A DNA stretch of 64,000 bases, taken from Solidesulfovibrio alcoholivorans DSM 5433. Lineage in GTDB: Bacteria; Desulfobacterota; Desulfovibrionia; Desulfovibrionales; Desulfovibrionaceae. Numbering within the stretch: position 1 is the stretch's first letter; every line of letters starts with the position of its first letter. A program made the position numbers and the translations under genes. The notes under the pieces were generated by a model, which was not told the DNA's origin, did no database searches, and was given only the letters and a program-made list of their open reading frames with translations. The stretch lies in contig NZ_JNJA01000016.1 in NCBI RefSeq assembly GCF_000702665.1, positions 22,429-86,428 on the forward strand, in the 5' to 3' direction. Positions 1 through 9,704 of this stretch are shown piece by piece.

Positions 1-95
1 AGCGGCTGCACGAGGTCATGTTCGCCCACCCGACCCTGGACGAGATCGTGCCCATGGCGATCCGCGCGCCGCGCAAGCCGGTCGCCGCGCAGTGA
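1..95 (+). CDS. dihydrolipoyl dehydrogenase, C-terminal end (partial)
   Basis: Only the last 30 codons are in the window. The translation holds the HEVMFAHPTLDEIV motif followed by a short basic tail. In dihydrolipoamide dehydrogenases the HxHPT motif carries the active-site His-Glu pair at the dimer interface, although the residue before Ala-His-Pro here is Phe rather than the more usual His. The stop lies 61 bp before gcvH on the same strand. The enzyme is probably the L-protein that reoxidises lipoyl-GcvH, but it could also belong to another 2-oxoacid complex. Confidence 0.72.
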   Translation, partial: RLHEVMFAHPTLDEIVPMAIRAPRKPVAAQ

Positions 96-156
96 TGAAC
101 CGCATTCCCGCCCCGGCCGCCGGGGCTGCGCCTGACCGCAGGCAAGGAGCGTCTGT

Positions 157-537
157 ATGAGCCTGACCTATCCCGACGACCGATCCTACCACGCCGAACA
201 TCTCTGGGCGAAGCCGGAAGCGGATGGAACCGTGTTGATCGGCATCACGGACTTCGCCCAAAGCCAGCTCGGCGACGTGGTTTTCGTCGACCTGCCCGAA
301 GTGGGGTTGCATTTCGACCAGGGCACGTCCTGCGCATCCATCGAGTCCGTCAAGGTGGTCTCCGAAGCGATCATTCCGGTTTCCGGCGAGGTCGTGGCCA
401 TAAACGAGGCCCTGGCCGACACGCCGGAACTGCTTAACCAGTCGCCGTACGACGCGGGCTGGCTCGTCCGGGTCCGCCCCGACGGCGGGCTCGGGGGACT
501 GCTTACCGCGGCGCAGTACGCGCAGCAGGTGGAATAA
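157..537 (+). CDS. gcvH: glycine cleavage system H protein
   Basis: This 126-residue protein has the normal GcvH length. The lipoyl-domain core is clear: the stretch SIESVKVVSEAI places the lipoylated lysine at residue 66, followed by the usual PVSGEVVAIN and an ELLNQSPYDAGWLVRV C-terminal block. GcvH shuttles the aminomethyl group between the P, T and L proteins of the cytoplasmic glycine cleavage complex. The start is supported by AAGGAG 7 nt upstream. The preceding gene ends as a lipoamide dehydrogenase, which fits an L-protein/H-protein pair. The P and T genes are not visible here. A strong hairpin follows, so the gene probably ends the operon. Confidence 0.95.
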   Translation: MSLTYPDDRSYHAEHLWAKPEADGTVLIGITDFAQSQLGDVVFVDLPEVGLHFDQGTSCASIESVKVVSEAIIPVSGEVVAINEALADTPELLNQSPYDAGWLVRVRPDGGLGGLLTAAQYAQQVE

Positions 538-540
538 GGC

Positions 541-585
541 GCGCGGGACTGGCGGTGGCCGCCAGTCCCGCGCCATGTTTTGGGG
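541..585 (+). terminator. intrinsic terminator after gcvH
   Basis: A perfect 15-bp inverted repeat (541-555 with 559-573, 3-nt loop) begins 3 bp after the gcvH stop. A short T stretch (TTTT at 578-581) follows. The stem is strong but the T tract is short. Confidence 0.75.
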
Positions 586-720
586 CGGCGATGGGGAAGC
601 CGCAAGAGAAATGGCGGAGGAACGCAAGGGGTTGCGAATTTGTGCAACGCCATGGCCGCAGTGCCGTAGGGGCGGTGCGGCGGCAAGGGCACAACGCGAG
701 GCGCGAGGGAGGAAACTGCG

Positions 721-2100
721 ATGAAACGGTTGGCAAGGGCTTGTGTCGTCGCTTTGGGCATGCTGGTCCTGTCCGCTCCGGCTCTGGCCTACGAGGCCAT
801 GGTCGGTCCGACGGGCGTGCTCAAGTACGACAAGGACAAGGCGTACAACGGTTACACGGTGATTTCGCCGACGGTCAAAAGCAAGACGACATACCTGATC
901 GACATGGAGGGCAACGTCGTCCACGAGTGGAAATGCCAGTACACGGCCGGGCTCTACGCCGAACTGCTCCCCAACGGCAACCTGTTGCGCGCCGGCTACA
1001 TCCCGCAAAAGGACAACGGCATCGGCGGCATCGGCGGCATCGTGCAGGAGCTCGACTGGGACGGCAAGGTGGTCTGGGAATACAGGATGGCCGACAAGGA
1101 CCACTACCAGCACCACACGTTCAAACGCATGCCGAACGGCAACACCCTCATCCTCGGCTGGGAGCGCAAGACCAAGCAGGAGGCCCTGGCCAAGGGTCGC
1201 GACCCCAAGACCATCCCGGACAAGGCCATGGTCTCCAAGGGCGTCGAGCACAACGACTTCTGGGTCGATTTCGTGCGCGAAGTGGACAAGGACGGCAAGA
1301 CCGTCTGGGAATGGCACGCCTGGGACCACATTGGCAAGGGCCCGAAAAAACTTGACATCAATTATACGCTGCCGCTTCCCATGGGCAGCGTCTATCCCAA
1401 CTTCGACTGGAGCCACTTCAATACGGTGGACTATCTGCCCGGAACCGACCAGGTCCTCGTGAATTCGCGCAACTTCAGCGAATTCTACCTGATCAACCGC
1501 AAGACAGGTGCAATCGAGTACCGCTGGGGCAATCCCTCGGCCTACGGCGCGGGCAAGGCCCCGTCCTGGTACGATGACCGCGACCAGCAGGTCTTTGGCG
1601 AACACTGCGTGACGCCCCTCGACAACGGACACATGCTCCTTTTCGACAACGGCTCCGAGCGGCCCGAAGGCAACCGTTCCCGGGTCGTGGAGATGGATCC
1701 CAAGACCGGCAAGGTCGTCTGGGAATACGCCTCCAAGGACGTCAACAGCTTCTTCAGCTTCCGCCAGGGAGCGGTCCAGAAACTCCCCAACGGCAACGTC
1801 CTCGTCACCTCCACCCACCACGGCCACATCTTCGAAGTGACGCCGGAAAAGCAGATCGTATGGGACTACGTGAGCCCCGTCGCCGCCGACGTGCCCAAGT
1901 GCGTCCTGGACGAGGACAAGGACTCCCTGCCTGACGCCCACCTCAAAATGATGACCAACGCCGTGCACCGGGCCTACCGCTACGGACCGGACTATCCGGG
2001 TCTCAAAGGCCGGGACCTGGGCAAGAAGACGCCCATGGTTCCCGGCGGCTGCCCGCTGTTCTTCAAGGAGTGGAAGAATCCCGCTCCGGCCAAGAGCTGA
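721..2100 (+). CDS. periplasmic arylsulfotransferase (ASST)-family beta-propeller protein
   Basis: This 459-residue protein starts with a Sec signal peptide (basic MKR, hydrophobic core, cleavage after ALA near residue 23). The mature part repeats a tryptophan-bearing blade motif at least six times (GNVVHEW, GKVVWEY, GKTVWEW, GAIEYRW, GKVVWEY, KQIVWDY), interleaved with LPNGN or PNGN turns. That is the six-bladed propeller of the ASST family, and several conserved histidines (VEHNDFW, FGEHCVTP, STHHGH) suit its sulfohistidine chemistry. Family enzymes move sulfate between phenolic esters and phenols in the periplasm. The start follows GGGAGG at the usual distance. No DsbA/DsbB-like partner is nearby, and the physiological donor is unknown. 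It could instead be a non-catalytic propeller. Confidence 0.82.
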   Translation: MKRLARACVVALGMLVLSAPALAYEAMVGPTGVLKYDKDKAYNGYTVISPTVKSKTTYLIDMEGNVVHEWKCQYTAGLYAELLPNGNLLRAGYIPQKDNGIGGIGGIVQELDWDGKVVWEYRMADKDHYQHHTFKRMPNGNTLILGWERKTKQEALAKGRDPKTIPDKAMVSKGVEHNDFWVDFVREVDKDGKTVWEWHAWDHIGKGPKKLDINYTLPLPMGSVYPNFDWSHFNTVDYLPGTDQVLVNSRNFSEFYLINRKTGAIEYRWGNPSAYGAGKAPSWYDDRDQQVFGEHCVTPLDNGHMLLFDNGSERPEGNRSRVVEMDPKTGKVVWEYASKDVNSFFSFRQGAVQKLPNGNVLVTSTHHGHIFEVTPEKQIVWDYVSPVAADVPKCVLDEDKDSLPDAHLKMMTNAVHRAYRYGPDYPGLKGRDLGKKTPMVPGGCPLFFKEWKNPAPAKS

Positions 2101-2171
2101 AGCGCCGGTCCGATAGGCACGTTTCCTCAGTGATCGTGCGGCGGGAACACGCCCTCCTGCCGCGCAGTCCG

Positions 2172-2253
2172 GGCACGTCGGGGATGCCCCTCGGCCGGGA
2201 GCCTTCATGGCACCCGGGTCTCGGGTCGCGTGCCGAAGCATCCCCGGCGTGCC
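2172..2253. repeat. long inverted repeat in the porin leader
   Basis: A 16-nt arm at 2172-2187 pairs with 2238-2253 with a single T/C difference, which is a tolerated G-U pair in RNA of one polarity. The 50-nt intervening segment can fold on itself (GGCAC/GTGCC around CCCG/CGGG). No T tract follows, so it is not a classical terminator. It lies between the sulfotransferase stop and the porin start and may structure the porin leader. Confidence 0.45.
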
Positions 2254-2298
2254 GTGACAGGCAATGCAACGCAGCGATTCTGCGAATGGAGGAAGATA

Positions 2299-3768
2299 AT
2301 GCGACGATTGTTAAGCCTCATACTCGCCAGCGCCATGGCGATCTGTCTTTGTACCAATGCCAAGGCCGAAACCATAGTCAAGGCGCGTGGCGACATGCGC
2401 GTCTACGGCACTTATTTTGCCAACCACAACTTTACCGGCTGGAACAGCACAGGCACCAAGACGGAAGACCAATTCGAGATATGGCAGCGCTTTCGCCCGC
2501 GCTTCGATTTCGAGGCCAACAAGAATCTGTACTTTCGGCTGGGGCTCAAAGTCGATACGATCTGGGGCTACGACACCTACACGGCGGCCAATCCCACCGC
2601 GGCCCTGATGGTCGAACTGGCCTATCTCCAGTTCAAGTATCCGGACACGGACATCCAGGTCGCGGCCGGCCTGCAGTTCCTGAGCCTGCCGCAAAGCAAG
2701 CTGTTTAACAGCAGCGTCGTGTGGAGCAACCCCCTGGCGGCGGTGGTCGTCAACGCGCCCCTGATTCCCGAGACGCTCACGGCCCAGTTTGGCTTCGGCC
2801 GCTTGCTGGATACGAACAGGAGCTTCGACAACTCCACGACGCAGGTGGGCGATGAACTCGACGCCTATTTCCTGACCCTGCCCGTCACCCTGGACGGCTT
2901 CAAGGCCACGCCCTGGGCCATGGTCGCCGTGGCCGGGCGCAACGCCAACTACGCCCTGAAAAACTCCAATGACTTCCCGGATCTTGGCGGTACGAACTTC
3001 ACCAACACCCTGTTCTCCGCCGCCAGCTACGCCAACATGACCGCGAGCTCCAAGCTCGGCTCCTGGAAGAATTCCCAGAACCCGTACTCCTGGTTCGGCG
3101 GCGCGTTCGAAGTTTCGGCCCTGGACCCGGTGCGCTTCTACGCCGACGTCGCCTACGGCGCGGGCGCCATGGGCGATGCCAAGGCGGCCCGGCGCCACGG
3201 CTGGATGGTCGACGCCGGCGCGGAATACACCGGCTTTACCGTGTTCACCCCGCAACTGTTTGCCTGGTGGGCCTCCGGCGAAGACAAATCCACCGGCAAC
3301 GGCTCCGAGCGCCTGCCCTATCTGCGCTCGCAGTGGGGCGCGGGCAACAGCTTCCTTTTTGAAAGCGACCAGGCGCTCGGGCGCAACTACTGCGCCTACG
3401 CCCGGCCCGTGGGCAACTACGGCATCGGCCTGTCGCTGGCCAACATCTCGTTCGTCGAAAAACTGACCAATCAACTGACCTTCGCCTACGCCCACGGCAA
3501 CAACGCCGCCCGGGCGTTGCGCACGGCCCGGACGTACAGCGCTTCCTACATGACCATGGGACACGACCTTGGCGAAAACGAGTCCATGTTCGGCATCAAC
3601 CTCGACACCAAGTACATGATCTACGAAAACCTTGCCGCCATCGTCGAGACGGGCTGGGCGCACGGCCAGTTCCAGGAAAGCATCTGGGGACATCGATTGT
3701 ATCACCAGGCCGAAAGCAACGGCAACAACGAATGGAAGGTGGCCTTCGGCTTTACGTATAAGTGGTAA
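2299..3768 (+). CDS. outer-membrane porin, Desulfovibrio homotrimeric type
   Basis: The 489-residue product begins MRRLLSLILASAMAICL and has a signal peptide cleaved after AKA near residue 23. An in-frame codon lies upstream, but the ATG at 2299 has GGAGG 6 nt before it and opens directly into the signal peptide, so it is the better start. The mature protein is rich in alternating aromatic and polar beta strands (RVYGTYFANHNF, LYFRLGLKVDTIWGYD, MIYENLAAIVETGWAHG) and ends on an aromatic residue (FGFTYKW), the usual outer-membrane assembly signal. The sequence resembles the porin family found repeatedly in Desulfovibrio genomes, which lets small solutes cross the outer membrane. Confidence 0.88.
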   Translation: MRRLLSLILASAMAICLCTNAKAETIVKARGDMRVYGTYFANHNFTGWNSTGTKTEDQFEIWQRFRPRFDFEANKNLYFRLGLKVDTIWGYDTYTAANPTAALMVELAYLQFKYPDTDIQVAAGLQFLSLPQSKLFNSSVVWSNPLAAVVVNAPLIPETLTAQFGFGRLLDTNRSFDNSTTQVGDELDAYFLTLPVTLDGFKATPWAMVAVAGRNANYALKNSNDFPDLGGTNFTNTLFSAASYANMTASSKLGSWKNSQNPYSWFGGAFEVSALDPVRFYADVAYGAGAMGDAKAARRHGWMVDAGAEYTGFTVFTPQLFAWWASGEDKSTGNGSERLPYLRSQWGAGNSFLFESDQALGRNYCAYARPVGNYGIGLSLANISFVEKLTNQLTFAYAHGNNAARALRTARTYSASYMTMGHDLGENESMFGINLDTKYMIYENLAAIVETGWAHGQFQESIWGHRLYHQAESNGNNEWKVAFGFTYKW

Positions 3769-3799
3769 TGACCGTGTCAAGTCGGCATTGCTGCTGTAT

Positions 3800-3833
3800 G
3801 ACGCGACGCCGGCATCGCTGCTGGCGTCGCGTC
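3800..3833 (+). terminator. stem-loop after the porin gene
   Basis: A perfect 11-bp stem (3800-3810 with 3823-3833) with a 12-nt loop lies 31 bp after the porin stop. It is not followed by a strong T tract, so the terminator call is moderate. Confidence 0.5.
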
Positions 3834-3969
3834 TGTTGCAACGTATGGCAAGATAAATTGCAACAAGAACTTTCCGTGGAAACAAAATATATTGTGAGTT
3901 GTTCCGTCATACTTATCCGGCATTGACTCACATTCCCCCTTTCATTTCATAAGCCAAGCGGAGCTGCCC

Positions 3970-6069
3970 ATGCGCTTTCGGAGCATCATGACGACCATGT
4001 CGCTCATCATCGGGGCGATCATTCTTGTCATTCAAGCGGTTCTGGTCGTCCTTGTCTCGTCGTCGGCCTATCAGAAAAGTATCGCTTCCACGCGGCATGA
4101 GATGCAGCAACTCGCCGACATGCTCAAGAAATCCACGGAGGATTTCGGCGAGCAGCAGATGCAACTGGTGCGGGCCGCCGCACACGTGCCGGCCATGCGG
4201 GAATTTCTACGCGGCGGATCCGGTCCGGCGCCGGAAATCATCGCCGCCATGTCCAGGGCCTCGAAAGACGTGAACACGTTTTATCTCATGGACGACCGGG
4301 GCCGGCAGGTTCTGCTCATGGTGCAGGGCAAGGCCGCGCCGGTAAACGACCTCGGCAAAAGTCCGACCATCCGGGCGGCCCTGGACGGCAAGGAGTCCCG
4401 CAGTCGCCTGCCGGCCAAAAGCAACGCCACGGACAAGCTCGTCGTCAGTTTCAACGTCCCGGTTCGCGACGAGGCTGGCAAGGTGCTCGGCGTGGTGGGC
4501 ATGACCTACCCCCTCGACCGGTTCATCGAGCGTTATATTGGGCAGACCCGGCTCGGGGCCACGGGCTATCCATACATTTTGTCCGACAAGGGCGTGATGG
4601 TCGCGCATCCCGACAAGAAACTGATCCTCAAGAATATGGCCGGGGCGGACGGCATCGCGCCCATGCTCGAAGAGCCGGAAGGCCAGGGCGCCTGCACCAT
4701 TGACGGTAAGGAGAAGGAAATCGTCTGGACCCGCATCCCGGACTGGCACTGGGCTATGGCCTTCACGATGGACCGCGCGACGATCGTCGCCCAGGCGGCG
4801 GCGCAGCGAAACCAGCTCCTCTGGGCCGGCATCGCCGCCATGGCGGCCCTTATCGTCGGCAGCATGCTGGCGCTATCCCGCATCGTCGTGCGTCCGCTGC
4901 GGCAGTTGCAGATCTATGCCGCGACGGTGGACGCAGGGCATCTCGACGCTGCGCTCGATTTTTCCCGCCCAAACGAACTGGGGCAACTGGCCGAGAGCCT
5001 GCGTCGTATGGTCGCGAGCCTCAAGAGCAAAATTGCCGAGGCCCAGGCCCAGACCGAGTTGGCCAATGCGGCCGTGGACCGGGCCAATACCGCCACCTTG
5101 GAAGCCGACCAGGCAAGGCGTGCCGCCGAAGAAGCCAGGACGGAAGGCATGCTGCAAACGGCGGGAACGCTGAAAGGCGTGGTGTATGCCGTGTCCGCCG
5201 CCTCCGAAGCGCTTGCCGCCCAGGTCGGGCAATCCACGCGCGGGACGGAAGTGCAAAGCATGCGCCTGGGCGAGCTCGCGACCGCCATGGAGGAAATGAA
5301 CGCCACTGTGGGCGAGGTTGCGCAAAACGCCGCGCACGCCTCCCACGCCGCGACAAGTGCCGGACAAAAGGCCAGGGAAGGGGCCGATGTCGTCGCCCGG
5401 GTCATTTCCGGCATCGACGAGGCGCATTTGCAGGCGTCCACGCTCAAGGAGGTCATGGGAGGGCTTGGCCGTCAGGCGGAAGGCATCGGCACGGTGCTAC
5501 GCGTCATCAGCGACATCGCCGACCAGACAAACTTGCTGGCGCTCAACGCGGCCATCGAGGCGGCCCGGGCCGGAGAAGCAGGACGGGGCTTCGCTGTGGT
5601 GGCCGACGAGGTGAGAAAGCTGGCGGAAAAGACCATGGCAGCCACCGCTGAAGTCGATCTGGCTGTGCGGGATATCCAGACCGGAACACGGGAGAGCATG
5701 GACAGTATGGAAAAGGCCGCGGACTCCATAGCCGCAGCCACGGAATTGGCCGGACAGTCCGGCGCGTCGTTGCGCGGCATCGTCGAGTTGGTGGAGCAGA
5801 CGTCAGGGCAGATCGGCTCCATCGCCACGGCGGCGGAGCAGCAAGCCGCGACAAGCCAGGAAATAAGCCGCAGTGTGACAGATGTTTCGCAGATTTCCGA
5901 GGAGCTTACCGTGACCATGCGCCACTCGGCTGAGGCCGTTGAAGCGATGGCCGGGCAGACACAGACGCTGCGGGAACTGCTTGCCTCCATGCAGCACGGC
6001 CATCAGGCGACGGATGAGCGCCACCCTGTTTTGCCGCAGGCGCATGCCCCGACAGACGCCGCCGGGTAG
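3970..6069 (+). CDS. methyl-accepting chemotaxis protein with periplasmic Cache domain
   Basis: A 699-residue chemoreceptor. Residues about 8-30 form TM1. A periplasmic dCache-like sensor spans about 31-278, with recognisable signatures ([42 protein letters not shown]). TM2 is near 282-302 and leads into a HAMP domain ([18 protein letters not shown]). A coiled signalling domain ends the protein. The hairpin tip [20 protein letters not shown] is fully conserved, so coupling to CheA and CheW is expected. It probably senses a small carboxylate or amino acid, but the ligand cannot be read from sequence. The tail (HAPTDAAG) has no aromatic pentapeptide. Upstream, TGTGAGT and ACTCACA form an inverted repeat at 3893-3932. 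Confidence 0.95.
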   Translation: MRFRSIMTTMSLIIGAIILVIQAVLVVLVSSSAYQKSIASTRHEMQQLADMLKKSTEDFGEQQMQLVRAAAHVPAMREFLRGGSGPAPEIIAAMSRASKDVNTFYLMDDRGRQVLLMVQGKAAPVNDLGKSPTIRAALDGKESRSRLPAKSNATDKLVVSFNVPVRDEAGKVLGVVGMTYPLDRFIERYIGQTRLGATGYPYILSDKGVMVAHPDKKLILKNMAGADGIAPMLEEPEGQGACTIDGKEKEIVWTRIPDWHWAMAFTMDRATIVAQAAAQRNQLLWAGIAAMAALIVGSMLALSRIVVRPLRQLQIYAATVDAGHLDAALDFSRPNELGQLAESLRRMVASLKSKIAEAQAQTELANAAVDRANTATLEADQARRAAEEARTEGMLQTAGTLKGVVYAVSAASEALAAQVGQSTRGTEVQSMRLGELATAMEEMNATVGEVAQNAAHASHAATSAGQKAREGADVVARVISGIDEAHLQASTLKEVMGGLGRQAEGIGTVLRVISDIADQTNLLALNAAIEAARAGEAGRGFAVVADEVRKLAEKTMAATAEVDLAVRDIQTGTRESMDSMEKAADSIAAATELAGQSGASLRGIVELVEQTSGQIGSIATAAEQQAATSQEISRSVTDVSQISEELTVTMRHSAEAVEAMAGQTQTLRELLASMQHGHQATDERHPVLPQAHAPTDAAG

Positions 6070-6467
6070 GCTTCCCGGCCCGGAGGCGGCGTTGCCTCGG
6101 GCCAGGGGCGCAAATTTGCCCGATCCCGTTATGCCGGGGCCGGAATCGGGGGTTGAGGTCCAGAGGGAGCCGCTTCAGGGGAAGGGGGGCCTCGGGCTTG
6201 CTCAGGCTCAGGCCTGGACCGGCCTTCGGGACAAAGGGACCAGGACTTCCCCGACGCGGACGTTGCGCCTCATGCCCGAAAACGCGCTCTCCGCCTACAG
6301 GTGACCCGGCCGACCCTATGGCCTCAAGACAGCCTGTCCTCCGCCGCTTCCTCCACTTCCCCTCTTCCCGCCGACCAGAACCGTGACCGTCGCGTTGCGG
6401 TTTGGCCGCGAATCGACTATGGCCTTTTTTTCCCATGGATACCAACCAGGGACTCACGAGGTACACC
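6070..6467. other. intergenic region, no gene seen
   Basis: These 398 bp between two chemoreceptor genes hold no convincing coding frame. A bulged stem-loop at about 6078-6105 (GGCCCG/CGGGCC arms) just after the first receptor may terminate it, but it lacks a T tract. Nothing recognisable as a promoter stands out. Confidence 0.5.
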
Positions 6468-8000
6468 ATGAAGCGTTCCATCCTTGTCGCCGCTCTCGTG
6501 CTCGAAGCCATCCTCCTGGCCGCTTCCGCCTTCACGGACGGCGCAATTTCCATCTGCCTGCTCGCCGTGGCTTTCGTCTGTCTCGCGGCCATGCTGTTGT
6601 GGACCAATCGCCGCGTGGAAGCGGTCTTTTCCTGCATCGAGCAGGTCTTCGCCTCCACCGCTTCCGCCACCTTCGACTGCGAACTCGACGACGACCCGCT
6701 TCTGGCCACCGACAAACTGCGACAGGGCATCGCGACGCACGAAAAAAGCCTCAAGGAACGCCTCAGCAAGGATGAAGCCATGCTCTCCAACATCATCACG
6801 CCCATGGCCATCGTGGGCGACAAGGGGGAGATCAAGTGGCTCAATGAGCAGATGGTGCGCCTGACCGAGAACGATGGCGCGCCGGCGACCCACTTCGGCG
6901 CCAATTTCGCCCGCTTCTTTTACGGCGACAGCCGCGAAACCATCGCCGACCTCGCCATTCGGCAGCGCGCCCGGCAATCGTCCAAAACCGAGTTCGACAC
7001 CCGCAAGGGCAAGCACAAGTTCATCAGCATTTTTTCCACGCCCATCGTCGATTTCGACGACAAGCTCATCGGCGCGTTCGTGTCCGTGGCCGACTTCACG
7101 GGCGTGGTGCTCAAGGAACGCACCATCACCGAGCAGAACCAGCGCATCGCCAAGGGCGTGTTTGAAGCCACGGCCGTCTCCGAGAGCCTGGCCGAAGCCG
7201 CCGAACAGATGACGCTCCAGATCACCCAGTCCACGGAAGGCATGGAGGAGCAGCGCTCCCGCACGGCCGAAGTGGCCACAGCCATCGAGGAGATGAACGC
7301 CACCATCCTGGAAGTGGCCAAGAACGCCGGCGACGCCGCCGCCACCGCCGGCCAGGCCAACACCATGGCCTCCAAGGGCGCGGAACTCGTGGACCGCGTC
7401 ATCGCCGTCATGGAGTCCGTCAACAGCAAGGCGGCCGGACTCAAATCCGAAATGCAGGACCTCGGCGGCCAGGCGCAAGGCATCGGCCAGATCATGCAGG
7501 TCATTTCCGACATCGCCGACCAGACCAACCTGCTGGCGCTCAATGCCGCCATCGAGGCGGCGCGCGCCGGCGAAGCCGGACGCGGCTTCGCGGTCGTGGC
7601 CGACGAGGTCAGAAAGCTCGCCGAAAAGACCATGACCGCCACCAAGGAAGTCAGCAACTACATCCAGGCCATCCAGGAAAGCGCCCGGCGCAACATGACC
7701 GCAACCGACGAGACTTCCAAGGTCATCGAGGACGCCGACGTCCTCGCCCACGACGCCGGCGACGCCCTGCGCCAGATCCTCAATTACGTGGAAAAGACCT
7801 CGGATCAGGTGCGCGGCATCGCCACAGCCGCCGAGCAGCAGTCGGCCACTTCCGAGGAGATCAACCGCTCCACCGAACAGATCAACCGCATCGCCGAAGA
7901 AACGGCCGGGACCATGTCCATGGCCTCCTCGTCCGTGGCGAGCCTGTCCCATCTGGCCACCGACCTCAAGACGTCCATGACCCGCATGCACCTGGAGTAG
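6468..8000 (+). CDS. methyl-accepting chemotaxis protein with cytoplasmic PAS-like domain
   Basis: The 510-residue product has two closely spaced hydrophobic helices at residues 4-20 and 24-42, with almost no periplasmic loop. A cytoplasmic PAS-like module follows at about 90-200 ([41 protein letters not shown]). The remainder is an MA signalling domain with the canonical tip [20 protein letters not shown]. This layout suggests sensing of an intracellular or membrane-linked signal such as redox state or a diffusible ligand. The ATG at 6468 was chosen because CGAGG precedes it; the TTG at 6402 and the ATG at 6435 in the same frame would add a polar tail before TM1. No HAMP domain is obvious. 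Confidence 0.93.
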   Translation: MKRSILVAALVLEAILLAASAFTDGAISICLLAVAFVCLAAMLLWTNRRVEAVFSCIEQVFASTASATFDCELDDDPLLATDKLRQGIATHEKSLKERLSKDEAMLSNIITPMAIVGDKGEIKWLNEQMVRLTENDGAPATHFGANFARFFYGDSRETIADLAIRQRARQSSKTEFDTRKGKHKFISIFSTPIVDFDDKLIGAFVSVADFTGVVLKERTITEQNQRIAKGVFEATAVSESLAEAAEQMTLQITQSTEGMEEQRSRTAEVATAIEEMNATILEVAKNAGDAAATAGQANTMASKGAELVDRVIAVMESVNSKAAGLKSEMQDLGGQAQGIGQIMQVISDIADQTNLLALNAAIEAARAGEAGRGFAVVADEVRKLAEKTMTATKEVSNYIQAIQESARRNMTATDETSKVIEDADVLAHDAGDALRQILNYVEKTSDQVRGIATAAEQQSATSEEINRSTEQINRIAEETAGTMSMASSSVASLSHLATDLKTSMTRMHLE

Positions 8001-8235
8001 GCGCGGAGCAGACGCCAACGCGGCGAGCCGTCCCCGGAGCCCGCCGTTTCGCGGTATTTTTCCATGTCGCGCAGAGCCGAAACTCACCGGTTCCGCGCCG
8101 CGCCATGCAGACGGATCGTGAAACGTCCGGCATGAGGCGTCTTGCGCGGCACCCGCAAAACAGGCACTATGAAAAATATGGCGATTTTTTGCCGCGCGGC
8201 CTCGCGCGCAACGCAACCACCCGCAAGGAGTCCCC

Positions 8236-8787
8236 ATGCCCAACGCCACCAACTTCACGCTCTTTAGCGGCGGCGCCCAGGGCGCCGAAGCCGAATTCGG
8301 CCGCCAGGCGGAATTGCACAGCGTCCAGGAAGTCAACTTCACCTTCGAGGGCCACCGCATCGAACGCACGCGCGGCATCCGGGTCCTGACCCAGGAGGAA
8401 CTGGCAAAAAAGGACGTGAGCCTGACCTACGTCTCCAAGCTGCTTTCGCGCAAGTTCAGCAACGGCCCGCAGATCCGCATGGTGCTGCGCACCATCATGC
8501 ATCAGGTGGACGCGGGGCTCGAGGTCTTTGTCGTGGGGACCATCCAGGAGGATGGCACGGTCAAGGGCGGCACGGGCTGGGGCGCGGAATTCGCCAAGAT
8601 CTGCAACAAACCGCTTTTCGTCTTCTGCCAGGAAAAACGCGGCTGGTTCACCTGGGACGGCGACACCTGGGCTCCCGTGGCCGCGCCGACCATCACGCAA
8701 ATGCATTTCACCGGCACAGGCACCCGCTTTCTGGAAGAAGCCGGCAAGGCCGCCATCGCGGATTTGTTCACCCGCTCCTTCGGTTGA
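8236..8787 (+). CDS. SLOG/Rossmann-like conserved protein of unknown function
   Basis: I do not know a named function for this 183-residue cytoplasmic protein. It has two glycine-rich turns: SGGAQGAEAEFG at residues 10-21, and GGTGWGAEFAK near 112 followed by the strand KPLFVFCQ. This pattern resembles the SLOG superfamily (DprA, LOG and YpsA-like Rossmann folds), where such loops bind nucleotides or nucleotide-derived ligands. The middle holds a helix with LTYVSKLLSRKF and QIRMVLRTIMHQVDAG. There is no signal peptide or TM segment. The start has CAAGGAG upstream. The gene stands alone and converges on a ParA-like gene across a shared hairpin. The SLOG assignment is inferred from loop pattern only. 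Confidence 0.7.
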   Translation: MPNATNFTLFSGGAQGAEAEFGRQAELHSVQEVNFTFEGHRIERTRGIRVLTQEELAKKDVSLTYVSKLLSRKFSNGPQIRMVLRTIMHQVDAGLEVFVVGTIQEDGTVKGGTGWGAEFAKICNKPLFVFCQEKRGWFTWDGDTWAPVAAPTITQMHFTGTGTRFLEEAGKAAIADLFTRSFG

Positions 8788-8814
8788 TTCAGGGGGCAAC
8801 GCCACCGTGGCAAA

Positions 8815-8834
8815 GGAGGGGCGAAAGCCCCTCC
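8815..8834. terminator. bidirectional hairpin between convergent genes
   Basis: GGAGGGGC and GCCCCTCC form an 8-bp stem around a GAAA tetraloop. It sits between two convergent genes (stops at 8787 on plus and 8857 on minus). Only a short TTT follows in the minus direction. Confidence 0.55.
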
Positions 8835-8856
8835 CGGACCTCCCGCAACCGGGGCC

Positions 8857-9684
8857 TCAGGAAAGAGGCCAGCGCGTAGCCGGAGCCGCCGGCGCGCCGG
8901 CGGCGCAGCCAAGCAGCGGCCCTGCCGCATCCACGGCCTCGCCGCACTCCTGCAGAAATCGGGCGACGGTCGCCCGCTCCGAACGGCGCAACGCCGGATG
9001 GCCCTGCGCTTCGCGAAATCCCAGACAATACATGTCGCAAAGGGCGTATTCCCGGCCAGGAAGCGCCGGCATCGCAAGCACCACGCCGCCCCGGCGCGAA
9101 AGCGCCTCCCGTGCCTGCCCGCCGTAAAGCAGGCCATCAGCCCCGGTAAATCCGTCGAAGAACAGGAAATCCTCGGATTTGCCGTAAAAAAGGTTCTTCA
9201 CCGCCACGTAGTCCACCCGGTCGCGGAAGACCTCCATGGCCGCCAGCACGTTGCCGGCCGAGGACTGGACGTTGGACACGACCACGGCCACGGTGACGCG
9301 GTAGCCCTCGCGCTCGTATTCGTCGAGGACAGGGCCGATACCGCCCCGGCCCAGCACACGCGCCAGGTCGTCGAGGCAGCCGGCCGGAAAATCGAACAAC
9401 AGCGTCTGCGCCCCGAGATCCAGGGCGTCCACCACAAGCCCCCGCTCCTCGCGGCGGCGCAGGTCGAACACCCCCACCCCGGTCAAGGGGTTCTGGGGCG
9501 CGGCAAGCCGCCCCTCGGCGTCGCGCGCGCCATAGTACTGGAGCAACTGACCGACCTGCCCGTCGGCGTCGAAGGCCGCCACGGCCATGCCACGGCCGAA
9601 CCGCAGATGATCGAGCAGGGCCCGGGAAAAGGTGGTCTTGCCCGAGCCGCCCTTCTGGCTCATGACGAAAATCGCGCGTTTCAA
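8857..9684 (-). CDS. ParA/MinD-like P-loop ATPase
   Basis: This 275-residue protein opens MKRAIFVMSQKGGSGKTTFS. The deviant Walker A KGGSGKTT at residues 11-18 is characteristic of the ParA/MinD/SIMIBI ATPases. A Walker A'-like AAFDADGQVGQL follows, and a Walker B-like TLLFDFPAG comes later. The C-terminal third is less conserved and ends in an alanine-proline-rich stretch. No ParB-like or centromere-like element is nearby, so classical plasmid partition is unlikely. It starts 20 bp after the class V aminotransferase on the same strand, so the two are probably co-transcribed. Its cargo or target is unknown. Confidence 0.8.
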   Translation of the reverse strand: MKRAIFVMSQKGGSGKTTFSRALLDHLRFGRGMAVAAFDADGQVGQLLQYYGARDAEGRLAAPQNPLTGVGVFDLRRREERGLVVDALDLGAQTLLFDFPAGCLDDLARVLGRGGIGPVLDEYEREGYRVTVAVVVSNVQSSAGNVLAAMEVFRDRVDYVAVKNLFYGKSEDFLFFDGFTGADGLLYGGQAREALSRRGGVVLAMPALPGREYALCDMYCLGFREAQGHPALRRSERATVARFLQECGEAVDAAGPLLGCAAGAPAAPATRWPLS

Positions 9685-9704
9685 AGGCGTCTCCTTGGCT
9701 GTGG

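Noticed and set aside
16..2241. A 741-codon open frame on the minus strand across gcvH and the arylsulfotransferase gene.
   Set aside because: It is antisense to two clear genes, has no domain similarity, and arises from the high GC content.
8857..9684. Plasmid-type partition system.
   Set aside because: There is no ParB, no iterons and no replication gene; the rRNA operon and housekeeping genes indicate a chromosome.
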